The position numbers and the translations under genes are program-made. A stretch of 64,000 nucleotides of DNA from Psychrobium sp. MM17-31. Lineage in GTDB: Bacteria > Pseudomonadota > Gammaproteobacteria > Enterobacterales > Psychrobiaceae. The DNA lies in contig NZ_JAKRGA010000001.1 in assembly GCF_022347785.1 (NCBI RefSeq), positions 682,001 through 746,000 on the forward strand. Direction: 5' to 3'. The notes beneath the pieces are model-generated. The model had not been told where the DNA came from. It saw only the letters and a program-made list of their open reading frames with translations, and did no database searches. Positions 1 through 9,700 of this stretch are shown piece by piece. Each line of letters starts with the position of its first letter. Within the stretch, counting starts at the first letter, position 1.

Positions 1-157
1 TCTGCATATTTTGCAGATAGCGAATCAGTTTTGGTCCCATCCACAGCGAGAACATTAACGAGGTGAGGATCGCTAAAATACTTCTAAAGGTCAGGTATGA
101 AAAAATGTTAAAACCACTGACATATTGCGTCAGGTAGTCGGTTAACCAAACTAGCAT
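1..157 (-). CDS. mraY: MraY, phospho-N-acetylmuramoyl-pentapeptide transferase (N-terminal part, cut by window edge)
   Basis: The enzyme transfers phospho-MurNAc-pentapeptide from UDP to undecaprenyl phosphate at the inner membrane, making lipid I. Only about 52 codons are inside the window; the gene runs off the left edge. The visible N-terminus starts MLVWLTDYL and continues with [11 protein letters not shown] and LWMGPKLI, the well-conserved first segments of gammaproteobacterial MraY, including the first membrane helix. The start codon overlaps the end of murF by 7 nt, as expected for translational coupling in this cluster. Confidence 0.93.
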   Translation of the reverse strand, partial: MLVWLTDYLTQYVSGFNIFSYLTFRSILAILTSLMFSLWMGPKLIRYLQNMQ

Positions 158-1551
158 TGCGCTGGTACTCCAATATTTTTATTATTCTTAATAAACTCCA
201 CCACGGTTTCCATCGTGGCACTGCGCGATCCCTTCACCAACACGGTAATGCGCTGGTTTTCTTGGCTTACAATATCTTGTTCAAGCGCTTGATAGAGCGC
301 CTCTTTATTATCAAAATGCTGATGCTGACCACTGTATTGGTGGCCATAATGCTGGCTTAGCGCGCCAATCGTCATCAAGCAATCGATGTTATTTTTTTCA
401 ATCACTGGGCCGAGTGACTGATGGCATTCAACGGCATAATCACCTAGCTCGCCCATTTCTCCTAACACAAGAATCTTACGTCCTTGAGTGTTTGCCAATA
501 CTTCAATTGCAGCCTTAATAGAGTTTGCGTTGGCATTATACGTATCATCGATCACAGATAATTGTGGCGATATCACATTTACGTTTAATCGGCCTTTAAC
601 ATTGGCCATTGACGCCAAGCCAATCGCGATATCATTAAGACTAGCGCCGACGGCAATAGTCGCTGCCGCTGCTGCCAAAGCGTTTTTTACATTGTGTAAG
701 CCAGGAACTGACAGAGTGATCTGCTGACGGTCAGTCTGCGTGTTTAACACAAACTCCGCGCAGCCATTAGCTAATACATTAATCTCTGTTGCCCATACAT
801 CATCTTGGTTATTAAGCGCGCTTTGGTCACTAAAACAAGCAACGCGTTTATCGCTGTTTTTCGCTCGCCACTTATCGGCGTATTGAATATCAGCATCGAA
901 GATCGCAGTGCCATTGGTCGCTAAATGATTGTAAATCTCGCTTTTTGCGGTCACCACACCATCGATAGAGCCAAAACCTTCAAGGTGGGCGGCACCAATA
1001 TTGGTAATTACACTGACATCAGGTTTAGTTAAACCGCTGGTAAAATCGATCTCACCAATGTGATTAGCACCAAGTTCAATCACTGCATATTGATGCTCGC
1101 GCGCTAATCGAAGCAGCGTTAGCGGCGCGCCGATTTCGTTGTTGAAATTACCCAGTGTTGCCAGCACTTCGCCTTTTAACGACAAAATAGCGCTGATCAT
1201 TTCTTTAACTGTAGTTTTGCCACAACTGCCTGTTATTGCGATAGTTTTAACATCGGCTAACGATTTGTTCAGCGCTGCTAATTGGGCGAGTGCTAATCTG
1301 GTATCTTCAACCACGAGCTGAGGTACAGGGCAATCTTGTTGTACTTTACTGACAATCAGCGAGGTTGCGCCAGCCGCAATGACTTGATCGATGAAGGCAT
1401 GAGCATCAAAGTTATCGCCGTAAAGCGCGATAAAACAATCGCCCTTATCGACTTGGCGTGAATCTGTAGACAAAGACGCTAGGGGTTGATCTTCGCCTAT
1501 CAGGCGCCAACCTAGTGTCTGTGCTATGTATGAAAGGGAGAGTGAAATCAT
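151..1551 (-). CDS. murF: MurF, UDP-N-acetylmuramoyl-tripeptide--D-alanyl-D-alanine ligase
   Basis: A cytoplasmic ATP-dependent ligase that adds D-Ala-D-Ala to UDP-MurNAc-tripeptide, the last soluble step of peptidoglycan precursor synthesis. The 466-residue product has the normal family length. The Mur ligase P-loop [13 protein letters not shown] lies near residue 106. The central domain has the [10 protein letters not shown] motif, and the C-terminal domain has [10 protein letters not shown] and VLVKGSRS, all typical of MurF. It overlaps murE upstream by 4 nt (ATGA) and mraY downstream by 7 nt. Confidence 0.96.
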   Translation of the reverse strand: MISLSLSYIAQTLGWRLIGEDQPLASLSTDSRQVDKGDCFIALYGDNFDAHAFIDQVIAAGATSLIVSKVQQDCPVPQLVVEDTRLALAQLAALNKSLADVKTIAITGSCGKTTVKEMISAILSLKGEVLATLGNFNNEIGAPLTLLRLAREHQYAVIELGANHIGEIDFTSGLTKPDVSVITNIGAAHLEGFGSIDGVVTAKSEIYNHLATNGTAIFDADIQYADKWRAKNSDKRVACFSDQSALNNQDDVWATEINVLANGCAEFVLNTQTDRQQITLSVPGLHNVKNALAAAAATIAVGASLNDIAIGLASMANVKGRLNVNVISPQLSVIDDTYNANANSIKAAIEVLANTQGRKILVLGEMGELGDYAVECHQSLGPVIEKNNIDCLMTIGALSQHYGHQYSGQHQHFDNKEALYQALEQDIVSQENQRITVLVKGSRSATMETVVEFIKNNKNIGVPAQC

Positions 1552-3056
1552 AGTAACTCTTCAACCGTTTTCTGTGCTAATGCGCGCTCGTCGTAATCGA
1601 CACGGCCACATTGCAAAATCTGATAATCTTCATGTCCCTTGCCAGCCAGTAACACAATATCGCCAACTTTCGCGCGTTCGATGGTGCTTTTAACGGCAAA
1701 CGTGCGCTCGTGCTCAACAACCACATCTTCTTTTCTTTCGATACCTTCAAGCATATCGGCGAAAATCAACGACGGTGATTCGCTGCGTGAGTTATCTTGA
1801 GTAATCACTAATCGATCGGCGTACTGCTCGGCGATACTTGCCATCAATGGGCGCTTTGTTGCATCGCGATCACCACCACAACCAAAGACTACCCAGAGTT
1901 CACCATTGCAATGTACTCGCAACGCTTTAAGCGCTTGCTTTAAGGCATCTGGCGTATGAGCATAATCAACAACAACGCTTGGCGTTTTATCATTACCAAA
2001 TACTTCCATGCGACCGGCAACAGGGCTTAGCGTAGAAACATGTTCCAATAGCTGCTCGGCCTTAAAACCAGCAGCTAACAAGCAACTAAAAGCGGTTAAA
2101 ATGTTATCGAGATTAAACGCCCCTAGCAGCTTAGAGCGCAGGTTATAGGAGTTATCATTAACACTTAATGAAGCGCTGATGCCACAATGGTCAAATACCA
2201 CGTTATCAGCAATAATATTGTTGATCGCCAAATCGCTAGTTTGGTTAAAACAAGTAAGCTCAACTAAGCGATTATCGGCGCGCCAACGTTCTATCCACTG
2301 CTGAGCTGTCTCATCGGCATTATTTAGCACAACCTTTTTAGAATATGCGTCGGTAAATAACGCGTATTTTGCCTCGCCATACGCCTGCATGGTGCCGTGT
2401 AAATCTAAATGGTCTTGGGTCAGATTGGTAAAGGCTGCAACATCAAAATGAAGGGCTTTTACACGGCCAAGCTCTAAACCATGGGATGAAACTTCCATCA
2501 CCACATGGCTCGCACCAAGTTGTTTTGCGCGGTGTAAATGGGCAATTAAATCAACGGCATTAAGAGTTGTGTTAGGGCTATAGGCTAAGTCGTTATATAA
2601 ACCGTTCCCCAAGGTCCCCATGCAATATGCTGTTTTTCCTAACAAGGTTAACCATTGGCCAACGAGTTGGCTTACTGTGGTTTTGCCATTAGTACCAGTA
2701 ATACCAATTAGAGATAAGTCGTTCTGCGGATAATCATAGAATCGCGATGCAATCTCACTCAGTTGCATCTCTAATTCACCTATCGCGATAACTGGCACTG
2801 AATACGCCTTAATATCGAAAGTATCGAAGTCCTTATCGCTACTATCAACCAGCACAGCGACAGCGCCGAGCTCAATAGCTTTGTTGATATACAAACGACC
2901 ATCAGTTTGCGCGCCATTAAGCGCGACAAATAAACCATTGGTGGTAATGAGACGTGAATCGATGCCAATGTTACTAATATCAATCGCCGCTAAGGCTGCT
3001 AATTGCTCGTTAGTTACATATCCCTCTAGCAGGTGACTAAGCGCTTTATTGCTCAT
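1548..3056 (-). CDS. murE: MurE, UDP-N-acetylmuramoyl-tripeptide synthetase
   Basis: Adds the third residue of the stem peptide, meso-diaminopimelate in Gram-negative bacteria, to UDP-MurNAc-L-Ala-D-Glu. The P-loop GITGTNGKTTVSQL and the C-terminal VFGCGGDRDATKRP and DNSRSESP segments are visible. The last of these corresponds to the DNPR-type diaminopimelate-recognition motif of the family, here reading DNSR. A GTG lies two codons upstream, but a strong AGGAGG ribosome site sits 5 nt before the ATG at 3056, so I chose that start (502 aa). The gene overlaps the 3' end of ftsI by 11 nt and murF by 4 nt. Confidence 0.95.
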   Translation of the reverse strand: MSNKALSHLLEGYVTNEQLAALAAIDISNIGIDSRLITTNGLFVALNGAQTDGRLYINKAIELGAVAVLVDSSDKDFDTFDIKAYSVPVIAIGELEMQLSEIASRFYDYPQNDLSLIGITGTNGKTTVSQLVGQWLTLLGKTAYCMGTLGNGLYNDLAYSPNTTLNAVDLIAHLHRAKQLGASHVVMEVSSHGLELGRVKALHFDVAAFTNLTQDHLDLHGTMQAYGEAKYALFTDAYSKKVVLNNADETAQQWIERWRADNRLVELTCFNQTSDLAINNIIADNVVFDHCGISASLSVNDNSYNLRSKLLGAFNLDNILTAFSCLLAAGFKAEQLLEHVSTLSPVAGRMEVFGNDKTPSVVVDYAHTPDALKQALKALRVHCNGELWVVFGCGGDRDATKRPLMASIAEQYADRLVITQDNSRSESPSLIFADMLEGIERKEDVVVEHERTFAVKSTIERAKVGDIVLLAGKGHEDYQILQCGRVDYDERALAQKTVEELL

Positions 3057-4809
3057 GCACACCTCCTACTAACGGACTTTGCCCTTGGTTAGTTGCAGCG
3101 ATTTTAACGGGTAACTCAACGGTTTTACTCGGCGCGACATTAAGTAGCTGCAACGCGCCAGTAGTGACTTTAGCAAATACTGGTGCCGCGACATCACCGC
3201 CGTAATATTTATCGCCCTTAGGCTCATTGATAATAACAACAGTCACCAAGCGCGGGTTGTCAATGGGGGCGATCCCTGCAAATGACACTATGTAATCTTC
3301 GCCATAACCGCCAGCTGTTGCCTTACGCGCAGTACCTGTTTTGCCCGCTACGCGATAGCCACCAATACGCGCCTTTACCGCGGTACCGCCATCTTTGGTT
3401 ACACCTTCCATCATTTGCAACATCGCATTGGCAACTCGAGGTTCAATAACCTGCTCTGCTTGTGGTGGCTGTTCCAGCTTTAAAATAGAAATTGGATTGA
3501 GTTTTCCTTCATTGGCGATCACGGAATAAGCGCGCGCTAATTGCAATGGCGTCACCGCTAGGCCATAACCAAACGACAAGGTTGCGATTTCAAAGTCTGA
3601 CCAACGGCTGCGTTCACTCAATACCCCAGGGCTTTCCGCTGGCAGCGTGATGTGTGTTGCAGAGCCAAAACCTAAGTTAAAATAACTATTAAGTAAATGC
3701 TCTTTCGGCACAGATAGCGCCATGCGACTGACGCCAACATTGGAAGATTTTGCAATAACAGTATTAATATCGATTTTGCCGTAATTGCGTGAATCACGAA
3801 CAGTATTGGCACCTAAACGATAAAAACCAGGGCTTGTATCAATCTCAGAATCTAAGTCATATTTGCCATAATCGAGCGCCATCATTGCAGCCAACGGCTT
3901 AATCGTGGAACCTGGCTCATACATATCGGCAATTGCGCGGTTGCGCATTCGATAAGGCTTCATGGTACGGCGATTATTCGGATTGTAAGACGGTGTATTA
4001 GCCATGGCCAATACTTCGCCTGTTTGAACGTCTAATACAATTACCGAGCCCGAGGTAGCGCGATATTTTTCAGTGGCGGTTTTTAGCTCTTTGTAAGCAA
4101 TCGCTTGAATACGTTGATCGATACTTGTGACAACATCGTTGGCGTTTTCACCTTCTTCAACGGTATTTAAACGCTCAACGACCATGCCATCGCGGGCGCG
4201 GCGAACCTTGCGTTTAATTGGCGCACCAGTGAGCCAATCGTCATAGGTTTTCTCAATGCCGTTTTTACCTTCATCGTCAATATTGGTAAAACCAACAACG
4301 TGCGAAGTCACTTCCCCTGTTGGGTAGTAACGACGTGACGATGGTTTAAGGTAAATACCGGGAATTTTTAATTGCTTAATGTAGTCTGCTTGCGCTGGTG
4401 AGACTTGGCGTTTGAGATAAACAAAGCGTCTCTTGGGATCTTCCACCGCTTTTAGTAGCTTTTCCACTGGGCGCTCTAACACGCCAGCAAGGGCTTCCCA
4501 GCGTCTGCGATCTTCGAGTCCATTGTTCTTGTGAATAACATTTGGCTCAGCCCACACCACTTCCACTGGCACACTCACGGCCAACGCCGTGCCATGGCGA
4601 TCAAAAATATTACCGCGATGCGACTGTGACACTATGGTGCGTTTAGAGCGTAAATCCCCTTGATGGCGCAGCTTTTCTGAGTCAATAACTTGCAAAAAAG
4701 CGGCACGCGCCGCTATACCGATAAATACCAGAATAATAAGGGAAACCACCACATAGAGCCGCCATGTGATCAAGCTAGGTTTCTTTTTTGCTTTAGCTTG
4801 TTTGGTCAT
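3046..4809 (-). CDS. ftsI: FtsI/PBP3, septal peptidoglycan D,D-transpeptidase
   Basis: A class B penicillin-binding protein that cross-links septal peptidoglycan with FtsW in the divisome. The 587-residue product has a short basic cytoplasmic tail and one membrane helix at about residues 17-38. A pedestal domain follows (RGNIFDRHG), then the transpeptidase domain. The catalytic SxxK is STIKPL with Ser301; SSN and KTGTA follow in the normal order. The start overlaps the ftsL stop by 4 nt (ATGA). Confidence 0.96.
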   Translation of the reverse strand: MTKQAKAKKKPSLITWRLYVVVSLIILVFIGIAARAAFLQVIDSEKLRHQGDLRSKRTIVSQSHRGNIFDRHGTALAVSVPVEVVWAEPNVIHKNNGLEDRRRWEALAGVLERPVEKLLKAVEDPKRRFVYLKRQVSPAQADYIKQLKIPGIYLKPSSRRYYPTGEVTSHVVGFTNIDDEGKNGIEKTYDDWLTGAPIKRKVRRARDGMVVERLNTVEEGENANDVVTSIDQRIQAIAYKELKTATEKYRATSGSVIVLDVQTGEVLAMANTPSYNPNNRRTMKPYRMRNRAIADMYEPGSTIKPLAAMMALDYGKYDLDSEIDTSPGFYRLGANTVRDSRNYGKIDINTVIAKSSNVGVSRMALSVPKEHLLNSYFNLGFGSATHITLPAESPGVLSERSRWSDFEIATLSFGYGLAVTPLQLARAYSVIANEGKLNPISILKLEQPPQAEQVIEPRVANAMLQMMEGVTKDGGTAVKARIGGYRVAGKTGTARKATAGGYGEDYIVSFAGIAPIDNPRLVTVVIINEPKGDKYYGGDVAAPVFAKVTTGALQLLNVAPSKTVELPVKIAATNQGQSPLVGGVHEQ

Positions 4810-5123
4810 TTTGCTGACACCGCTATTTCTTTTTCGGTTGCAGGACGTTTCATTCCCAGTTTTTGCGTCGCTAATTCTTCAATTCTGCTGTGCTCTGCGA
4901 GTGCCATTTCTTCGAGTAACAAATGACGAGCTTCCAGCTTTAATTTATCGCGCTCTTCTCTTAGCTCTTCCCAATGGCCGATTAACAGCCTGTTTTGATG
5001 GGAGCTATAAATCACAGCGATTGCCGATGCTAAAACACTGACCACAAGCAGCACTAACCAAAGATGCGAGGTTAGATCTCGCCATATCACCTTGGTTAAA
5101 TTAACTTGCCGCTCATTAGCCAT
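4806..5123 (-). CDS. ftsL: FtsL, cell division protein
   Basis: A small bitopic divisome protein that works with FtsB and FtsQ to activate FtsWI. The product is 105 aa: a short cytoplasmic tail, one membrane helix at about 20-42 (LWLVLLVVSVLASAIAVIY), then a periplasmic coiled coil rich in Glu, Leu and Arg. Sequence conservation in this family is low. The assignment therefore rests on size, topology and position between rsmH and ftsI. The 16-nt gap to rsmH and the ATGA overlap with ftsI indicate one operon. Confidence 0.92.
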   Translation of the reverse strand: MANERQVNLTKVIWRDLTSHLWLVLLVVSVLASAIAVIYSSHQNRLLIGHWEELREERDKLKLEARHLLLEEMALAEHSRIEELATQKLGMKRPATEKEIAVSAK

Positions 5124-5139
5124 CTATAACACCAGCCCT

Positions 5140-6078
5140 TTAGAGTCGCTCTGCGATACGCAAAACAGAACTGCGTGAGCGTGGATTTTCGGCAATTTCA
5201 TCTTTCGATGGTTTAATTGCTTTACCAATCGCCTTATAGGTGCGCGATTTATTGAGCTCTTCTTCCGTCACAGGTAAACCAAATGGCACCTCTTCGCCTT
5301 TGCTTTGTTTACGAATGAAACGCTTAACAATGCGATCTTCAAGCGAATGGAAGCTAATAACCGATAAACGCCCTTGTGGCTTTAACACATCAATAGAAGC
5401 AAGCAGTGCTTGCTCAACTTCTTCCAATTCGCTGTTGATATAAATGCGAATTGCTTGGAATGTTCGTGTCGCCGGATGTTTGTTTTTATCTTTAACAGGG
5501 ACAACGCGAGCAATAAAATCTGCTAACTGCTTAGTGGTTTCAAATGGCGTTGCCGTGCGATCTTTAACGATGGCGCGAGCAATGTGAACAGCCCAGTTCT
5601 CTTCACCAAAGTTTTTGATCACCCAGCTAATTTCATCAACGTCGGCTTGTGCTAACCATTGTGCCGCGCTGCGACCAGACGTTGGATCCATACGCATATC
5701 CAAGGGGCCATCACGCATAAAACTAAAGCCGCGTTCAGCATCATCAAGCTGTGGTGACGACACACCTAGATCCATCAAAACACCGTCAATTTTTCCAGTG
5801 AGCTCTAGTTCTTCAACATATTGTGCTAAGCCGGAAAAAGGACCAGGAATAATTTTAAAACGGCTATCTTCTTGCTCTAATTCTTTAGCCACAGCGATGG
5901 CTGTTGGATCGCGGTCAATCGCGTACAAGGTGCCAGTTTCATCTAATTGAGATAACAAGTGACGGCTGTGACCACCACGACCAAAGGTCGCGTCGATATA
6001 AATTCCACCGGGTTTAAGGGCAAGTCCCTCTACCGCTTCGTTTAACAGCACAGTAATGTGGGAAAATTGTTGAGTCAT
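5140..6078 (-). CDS. rsmH: RsmH (MraW), 16S rRNA m4C1402 methyltransferase
   Basis: Uses S-adenosylmethionine to methylate N4 of C1402 in the 16S rRNA decoding centre. The 312-residue length is standard. The N-terminal [13 protein letters not shown], the SAM-binding [33 protein letters not shown] and the C-terminal [15 protein letters not shown] are all family signatures. It lies 3 nt downstream of mraZ, in the usual second position of the dcw cluster. Confidence 0.97.
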   Translation of the reverse strand: MTQQFSHITVLLNEAVEGLALKPGGIYIDATFGRGGHSRHLLSQLDETGTLYAIDRDPTAIAVAKELEQEDSRFKIIPGPFSGLAQYVEELELTGKIDGVLMDLGVSSPQLDDAERGFSFMRDGPLDMRMDPTSGRSAAQWLAQADVDEISWVIKNFGEENWAVHIARAIVKDRTATPFETTKQLADFIARVVPVKDKNKHPATRTFQAIRIYINSELEEVEQALLASIDVLKPQGRLSVISFHSLEDRIVKRFIRKQSKGEEVPFGLPVTEEELNKSRTYKAIGKAIKPSKDEIAENPRSRSSVLRIAERL

Positions 6079-6081
6079 AAG

Positions 6082-6540
6082 TTACAGTGCCAGTTCCTTT
6101 AATCGGGAAGACTGTGAAAAATCGATTGATTTAGCCAAGGCCAAATCAGCCTGAACCTGTGCGTCCCAATTATCTTGTGACCACAATTCAAATTTATTCA
6201 CTTTCCCTATTAACATTAATTTTTTTTCTAAGTTGGCGTGGGTTCTCAATGGCGCAGGCAATAAAATTCTGCCGTTTTTATCCATTTCACAGTCGTTAGC
6301 GTTACCTAAAATCAAGTTCTTGATAGTCGCTTCTTGCGGATCAAAATCCGATAAGTGAGAGAGTTTATCTTCGATTGGTTTCCATTGAGCCAGAGGGTAA
6401 AGCATTAAACATGAACGTTTTATATCGATAGTGACCACCAACTTACTTTCACCATCGACAGTAACGAGTTCACGATAGCTCATTGGCATCGTGAGGCGTC
6501 CTTTTGCGTCGAGGTTAATTGCGGTTGTGCCACGTAACAT
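6082..6540 (-). CDS. mraZ: MraZ, transcriptional regulator of the dcw cluster
   Basis: A DNA-binding protein with two SpoVT/AbrB-like halves; in Escherichia coli it represses its own mra promoter by binding short G-rich direct repeats. The frame stays open 19 codons further upstream, but the family N-terminus (MLRGTTAINLDAKGRLTMP) begins at the ATG at 6540, giving the usual 152 aa. The second half has the matching DKNGRILLPAPLR segment. A three-repeat operator lies directly upstream at 6548-6577, and the best promoter is just beyond it. The longer start would place coding sequence over that operator. Confidence 0.95.
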   Translation of the reverse strand: MLRGTTAINLDAKGRLTMPMSYRELVTVDGESKLVVTIDIKRSCLMLYPLAQWKPIEDKLSHLSDFDPQEATIKNLILGNANDCEMDKNGRILLPAPLRTHANLEKKLMLIGKVNKFELWSQDNWDAQVQADLALAKSIDFSQSSRLKELAL

Positions 6541-6547
6541 AAATGTT

Positions 6548-6577
6548 CGTTTTCCTAAATAATCCCTAAAAATCCAC
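6548..6577 (-). promoter_or_regulatory. MraZ operator: three repeats at 10-nt spacing
   Basis: On the minus strand three units follow each other every 10 nt: GTGGATTTTT, AGGGATTATT and TAGGAAAACG. The shared core is nGGA followed by a T/A-rich spacer. This matches the known arrangement of MraZ boxes (TGGGN repeated every 10 bp) between the mra promoter and mraZ. The third unit is the weakest. The array ends 7 nt before the mraZ ATG. Confidence 0.75.
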
Positions 6578-6605
6578 TTTGTGACACTATATGCCACAAA
6601 AACTT

Positions 6606-6634
6606 ATTCTATGGATTAGCTCAACGATCGTCAA
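6606..6634 (-). promoter_or_regulatory. Sigma-70 promoter of the dcw cluster (proximal)
   Basis: The minus strand shows TTGACG (6629-6634), a 17-nt spacer, and TAGAAT (6606-6611), matching the consensus at 5/6 and 4/6 positions. The predicted start near 6599 gives a leader of about 60 nt that contains the MraZ repeats, which is the known regulatory geometry for mraZ. Confidence 0.7.
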
Positions 6635-6730
6635 GGCGCAAAAGCCTTAATTCCTGTGAATTTAAGCAAGCGTATGAAGTTAATAGGAAAGTATTTTTTG
6701 ATGGGTAAATAATTGATAAAAAACGTAAGA

Positions 6731-6739
6731 ATTATAGCA
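6731..6739 (-). promoter_or_regulatory. Extended -10 promoter element (distal dcw promoter candidate)
   Basis: The minus strand carries TGCTATAAT, a perfect extended -10 (TGnTATAAT). No convincing -35 lies upstream, which extended -10 promoters can tolerate. It would add a second, more distal transcript toward mraZ that is not blocked at initiation by the MraZ repeats. It sits between the end of the sensor kinase gene and the proximal promoter. The remainder of 6635-6783 is AT-rich and shows no clear terminator. Confidence 0.45.
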
Positions 6740-6783
6740 CAAGCACAACACCAGAAATAAGTACTAACTTGCGCTAAAATTGC

Positions 6784-9700
6784 TTATTTTACGGGCTCTA
6801 CTGGATAAGAAATAAAAAAGGTAACCCCCTCTCCCTCTGTGGATTCACATCTGATGCTACCGCTCAATTGGCTGGTAATAATATTGTAGATAATATTAAG
6901 CCCGAGACCACTGCCGCCATTCTCGCGATTGGTGGTATAAAAGGGATCGAAGATCTTAGGCAAACTCTTCTTTGAAATCCCTTTACCATCATCTTTATAT
7001 ACAACAGACAAGGTATTACCACGCAATTTAATATCAACGGTTATAACCCCAGATTCTTTATCAGGGTAGCCATGAATGTTTGAATTAATGATCAAATTAG
7101 AAATGATTTGCGCAAAGGACCCTGGGTAACTATAGATCAATAAATTGTCATCACAGTTAACCTGTATATCTAAATTGGTGTGCTTTAGAATATTACTCAA
7201 GCTAATCAAGATCTCTTCAATGTATTCCTTCATGTTGAACTGGCGCATTTCTTCGCTGGTTTGATCGACAGAGACTTGCTTGAAGCTGGATACCAATTGC
7301 GCGGTGCGCTCTAAATTTCTCAATACCAAATTAGCGACACTGCTAGCTTGTTCTAGATACTTTTCAAAATCCTTTTTCGACATTTTTTGCTGATTATAAC
7401 GACTATTAATGTCCTCTGTAATGCTGCAAAAATGCGAGATCCCTGTCATGCCAATACCAACAGGTGTGTTAATTTCATGGGCCACACCAGCAACGAGTTC
7501 ACCCAAGCTGGCGAGTTTTTCAGATTCAATAAGCTGACGCTGGGCGGTATTAAGATCGGCGAGAGATTTCTCCAACTCTTTATTGGTCGATTGTAATGCA
7601 AGGTTATGATTTAAAATTTCTTGTTCGAGAGCTTTACGATCACTTATATCACTAACAACCACGTGCACTACATCAGAGTTGTTCATTTTCATTCGCGTAA
7701 GTACAACGTTACACCACACCTCTTTTTTGGCTTTAGTCAGTAACAACCACTCGAATGACATAGTCCCCGTTGTTAAGCACTGTTTAATATAATGAATCAC
7801 TTGCTTAGTCGAGTTAACGCCATTTGGCTGTTCTTTAGGAGAAAAGTCATCAATAGATAGGAAGAGTAAATCGTTCTTGTCTTGATATCCCAGCAAACCG
7901 ATTAATGCATTGTTACAGTCAACGATACGACCTGACTGAATGAGTAGCGAACCCAAGGTAGCGTCACTGAACAATGATTCAAAGTTTTCTTTTTGCTCCT
8001 GCAATGCCTTAGTTTTCACAGTCAGTGCTTGTTGCATATGGGTTAAATCATCGATTGTAGAGCTCAGACGCTGATTAGTTTTTTCAATCAGCGTATTTTT
8101 CATCATTAGCTTACGAGTGAAGAAGTAGCCTATTAGCAATAGAAAACTAAAACCAAATACTATCTTGATAATGAGTTCGTAGTCGGTTTTCGCCACCTGC
8201 TGCTTATCTATCCACTTATTTCGGATCAGTGCCGTCTCGTCATAATCTAAATCTGCAACAGCTTTTGATAAAATATCGTACAAAAGCTGATTATCTGCTT
8301 GAACCATCATGCGATGGGCATAATGATTTTCAGTAATGCCAACCACAGTTAGATGAGCAAACTGCTCCACAATGTGATGCCAAGCAACAGCCGCGTGACC
8401 AACAAAAGCATCAGCTTCTCCACGGCTTACCATAGACAAAGCTTCAGTGGCTGATTTTGCTAACACAAGCTCGATATGGGGATACTGATTTTTAATCAAC
8501 GAAGCGGGGGTAAATCCTTCTATTGCCACGACTCGGTCGTTCTCAATATCCTGAATACTACCGATATAACCACTGGATTTTCGTTTAACTACTGCAAAGT
8601 TGAACTTGGCATAGGGCTTAGTTTGCAAGCCAATAGTATTTTCATCATCACCCGTCGATGGCAATAAATCGACTACGCCATAGCCAAATAATTGCTTGGC
8701 CTCATCCCATGTTGATGATGGTACGTATTCAAATGTCAGCCCTGTTTTTCGCGAAATTAACGCCAGATAGTCGATAACGATTCCGCTAATAACACCGTTA
8801 TTTTCAAATATTAAAGGACGCCAGTTAGTATCGGTATATTTGATAGCAGGCGCTTGTGCAATAAACGCCAGCTCTTGCTCAGTAAAGCGAATATTTTGCT
8901 TTGCATAGCCCAAACGACGATACACAGCTTGATAGAACGAATAGTCTTTTAAGTGGCGGTATTTACTTAGGTGGGGAATCACATGGCCGTTGGCCATTGC
9001 CAATGACAATTTTCGCGGCGCAAACCATACTTCAACTTCTCCAACCAATTCAGTCACATTATTGTCTAAAAATACGACACGACTCAATTGATGTTGCGCA
9101 GTGTTATTACGTTGACCAAATTTATATTTACGACCATCGTTGTCGGTTACTGTTAGCTCCTCAATAAAATCAAGATTAATAAAGGACTTTCCCAATAGCT
9201 CAATGGTTACATCATCATCTTCTTTTAGGGACTTTGACAGCATATTAGCAATGAGATCGGTGAGCTTGAGTTGAGTTCTAATAGCTCCTTGGGTATAGCG
9301 TCTAATTACGGTTTGATACTTTCCTGAATCTTTGAATACTTTTAGTTTGGCATTAAAACGATCTCGCAGCGATTTATCTTTAAAAGCCATGTAACGCGGT
9401 ACGTCTCTGCTAATGATGTGCTCAATCGCCAACTCACTCACGATGTTTGGATCTATTTGATTGATATACCAGCGTAAAATAGTTTGATCAATTACTATTG
9501 CGTCCACTTTATTGGCAATTAATAACTCCAATTGCTGACGCTGATCTTCCAGTTCACGGTAGTTATCAGGGCGATTAGCTGATGAATACATTCTTCGATA
9601 TTCATCTTCTAGCGCTTTATGGGCACCTTGCCAAGCAATAACTGATTTTCCATTTAGATCACTGAGACTCTGGATCAAATAATTACGCTCAGCTTTAGTA

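Noticed and set aside
3057-3062. GTG at 3062 as the murE start
   Set aside because: The AGGAGG site would be only 0-1 nt from it; the ATG at 3056 has the proper 5-nt spacing.
6541-6597. 19-codon N-terminal extension of mraZ
   Set aside because: It would lie over the MraZ repeats, and the family N-terminus begins at 6540.
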